NCBI GenBank assembly: GCA_903830745.1
Contig: CAIKVF010000057.1
Location: 1 to 6,517, forward strand
Source: an uncultured Actinomycetes bacterium
GTDB taxonomy: Bacteria; Actinomycetota; Acidimicrobiia; Acidimicrobiales; RAAP-2
Length of the DNA: 6,517 nt
Direction: 5' to 3'
Below, in pieces: positions 5,571 through 6,517 of this stretch. The translations under genes and the position numbers were made by a program. A model generated the notes under the pieces. That model was not told where the DNA came from and made no database searches. It saw only the letters and a program-made list of their open reading frames with translations. How positions within the stretch are numbered: the first letter of the stretch is position 1; each line of letters opens with the position of its first letter.

Positions 5571-5576
5571 AAGGTA
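5571..5576 (-). promoter_or_regulatory. Predicted -10 element (TACCTT) of the SDR gene, leaderless
   Basis: On the minus strand TACCTT lies 6 nt before the ATG at 5564, without a Shine-Dalgarno. No -35 better than three of six matches is seen at 16-18 nt. It faces the ABM -10 at 5624-5629, leaving 47 bp between the two hexamers for both upstream regions. Confidence 0.5.
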
Positions 5577-5623
5577 GCAACCAATAGAAGGAGGGCTGAA
5601 TCACTTGGTATTGCAAGAAAAGA

Positions 5624-5629
5624 TAAGGT
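5624..5629 (+). promoter_or_regulatory. Predicted -10 element (TAAGGT) of the ABM-DUF1330 run, leaderless
   Basis: TAAGGT sits 7 nt before the ATG at 5637, again without a proper ribosome-binding site (AAGG within it would be 8 nt away and cannot be excluded). It helps to fix the ABM start at 5637 rather than at the more upstream in-frame ATG at 5499, which lies inside the SDR coding region. Confidence 0.5.
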
Positions 5630-5636
5630 TCAATAC

Positions 5637-5999
5637 ATGACACGAGACAACGAACAGCTCCGCTTTGTAATTGAAATTGAAGTGACTGACATCGAACGAT
5701 TTAAAGAAATCGCTACAAAATGTGTTGAGTTCAGTCGAACTGAACCTGGCACATTGCTCTACGACTGGTACATCGATGAAGAAGCAAAAACTGCACGGCT
5801 CTACGAGGCTTACGAATCAGTAGATGCAGTCATTGCTCATGCGAAGGGACCAGTGTTCACCGAGATTGGTATCCCATTATTTGAAACGTGCAAATTCATC
5901 AAAGTTGACTGCTTCGGTGACCCAGGCAAACTCGCGAACCGTGAAGGTCTCTGGCCCGTAACGTACTGGGGCGTCCCCTTCTCCGCACTAAAGGGCTGA
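5637..5999 (+). CDS. Antibiotic biosynthesis monooxygenase (ABM) domain protein (120 aa)
   Basis: A small ferredoxin-like alpha/beta barrel protein of the ABM superfamily, whose members range from quinone-type monooxygenases to heme-degrading and simple stress proteins, usually as dimers in the cytoplasm. The core shows the strand LRFVIEIEV (8-16), the helix DIERFKEIATKCVEFSR (18-34), the turn TEPGTLLYDWYIDE (35-48), the strand ARLYEAYES (53-61) and the helix with HAKGPVFTEI (68-77). After residue 92 there is a roughly 28-residue tail (GDPGKLANREGLWPVTYWGVPFSALKG) not part of the minimal domain. The frame is open upstream to 5499, but those residues lack family character and lie opposite the SDR gene. 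It is followed one base later by a DUF1330 gene. Catalytic activity cannot be judged from sequence. Confidence 0.88.
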   Translation: MTRDNEQLRFVIEIEVTDIERFKEIATKCVEFSRTEPGTLLYDWYIDEEAKTARLYEAYESVDAVIAHAKGPVFTEIGIPLFETCKFIKVDCFGDPGKLANREGLWPVTYWGVPFSALKG

Positions 6000-6000
6000 G

Positions 6001-6300
6001 ATGGCATCAACAGTTCGCTTCATTGCTCACTTTTCAATCAACGACAAGAGTGAATACAAGAAGTACGTTGAAGGATTCTTTCCACTACTCGCAAAACATG
6101 GTGGAAAATTTCTGACATATGACGATCAACCAACGGTGCTCGAAGGCTCACATGAGCCGGGTCGCACAGTGATGATTGAGTTCGAGTCAGAAGAAGCATT
6201 AATGACCTGGTGGAATTCAGATGAATACCGAGCCCTCGCAACAATTCGCCACGCATCGACGACCACTCACTCTGTTTATTTCCTTCACAGCGCACAGTAA
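6001..6300 (+). CDS. DUF1330 family protein (99 aa)
   Basis: A compact one-domain protein with the same dimeric ferredoxin-like fold class as ABM proteins. Family features are the N-terminal strand RFIAHFSINDKSEYKKYV (6-23), a GGKFLTYDDQPTVLEG stretch (34-49), GRTVMIEFESEEALMTWWNSDEY (54-76) and the R83-containing segment after it. DUF1330 has no defined reaction. The start is the ATG one base after the ABM stop, with AAGGG (5991-5995, inside the ABM 3' end) 5 nt upstream as ribosome-binding site. Unlike the first gene of the run it has no -10-like hexamer, so it is probably made from the ABM transcript. The tandem ABM-DUF1330 arrangement suggests that they act on related ligands or associate, which is inference. 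Confidence 0.9.
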   Translation: MASTVRFIAHFSINDKSEYKKYVEGFFPLLAKHGGKFLTYDDQPTVLEGSHEPGRTVMIEFESEEALMTWWNSDEYRALATIRHASTTTHSVYFLHSAQ

Positions 6301-6314
6301 AGAGAGCCCTACGC

Positions 6315-6517
6315 ATGCATTCGCTTCAGTTATCTCTTCTTGACAGTTGGTGGATGTTCTATGAAACATTTTGGGCTTTAGTTATTGGTTTCTCAATCTC
6401 AGGGATGATCCAAGCCTTCGGATCAAGTTTGCTCATTGTTGAAAAACTTGGAAAGCACAATCCTTCGTCTGTTTCTAGAGCAGGTTTTCTTGGTGCAATC
6501 AGCTCAAGCTGTTCGTA
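6315..6517 (+). CDS. ArsP_1/DUF318-type permease, N-terminal part (3' end outside window)
   Basis: The first 67 codons of a multi-helix membrane permease, cut by the right edge. After a short N terminus the first helix contains FYETFWALVIGFSISGMIQAF (residues 15-35), followed by VEKLGKHNP (42-50) and RAGFLGAISSSCS (55-67). The GF-S-SG-QAF pattern and the SSSCS motif with Cys66 are characteristic of predicted permeases in the ArsP_1/DUF318 family; some relatives export organoarsenicals, many are uncharacterised. The ATG is 14 bp after the DUF1330 stop with a weak AGAGAG (6301-6306) 8 nt upstream, so it is probably the third gene of the ABM run. An internal ATG at residue 14 is an alternative start. 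Confidence 0.85.
   Translation, partial: MHSLQLSLLDSWWMFYETFWALVIGFSISGMIQAFGSSLLIVEKLGKHNPSSVSRAGFLGAISSSCS

Noticed and set aside
5580..5609. Inverted repeat ACCAA - 20 nt - TTGGT between the divergent SDR and ABM genes as an operator
   Set aside because: Arms are only 5 bp with a long spacer, which is expected by chance in A/T-rich DNA; no second copy is seen.
5499..5636. Upstream extension of the ABM protein by 46 codons
   Set aside because: The extra residues are basic and low in family likeness, overlap the divergent SDR start, and would place the SDR promoter inside the coding region; the ATG at 5637 has a -10-like hexamer 7 nt before it.

Overview
The window looks like part of a genome from a planktonic, probably freshwater, actinobacterium (Actinomycetota). 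Four points support this. A gene for heliorhodopsin is present and closely resembles the family's founding actinobacterial member. Base composition is moderate (about 45% G+C where I counted, 2401-2760). Genes are tightly packed, with overlaps and very short spacers. Many starts carry a TANNNT hexamer exactly 6-7 nt before the ATG, the signature of leaderless transcription that is widespread in Actinobacteria. The taxonomic call is inference; there is no rRNA or marker gene in the window.

Layout. 1-359 (minus) is the N-terminal third of an Old Yellow Enzyme-family flavin oxidoreductase, cut by the window edge and noticeably richer in G+C (about 58%) than the rest. 360-616 is a spacer with that gene's promoter. 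617-838 (minus) is a small DUF4287 protein. From 945 a plus-strand run begins: a 70-residue two-helix membrane protein, heliorhodopsin (1181-1975), a VOC/glyoxalase-fold protein, a class I SAM methyltransferase, an extended SDR reductase (dihydroflavonol-reductase-like) and a DUF4260 membrane protein ending at 4611. A classical SDR on the minus strand (4608-5564) meets it tail to tail, with the two stop codons interlocked in one CTAG. Its divergent partner run is an antibiotic-biosynthesis-monooxygenase (ABM) domain protein, a DUF1330 protein and the start of an ArsP_1/DUF318-type permease, cut by the right edge.

How it may work together. Heliorhodopsin is a retinal-binding light receptor without a known ion-pumping role and with an inverted membrane topology. 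Here it sits 23 bp after a tiny membrane protein and 19 bp before a run of small-molecule-modifying enzymes. The window also holds several redox or detoxification-type folds (OYE, VOC, two SDRs, ABM, DUF1330). A link between light sensing and handling of reactive small molecules is a reasonable hypothesis, but nothing in the sequence proves shared function. The hexamers before heliorhodopsin, the VOC gene and the reductase suggest that the plus-strand run is read from several internal promoters rather than as one simple operon. No retinal-synthesis gene, RNA gene, mobile element or CRISPR array is visible.
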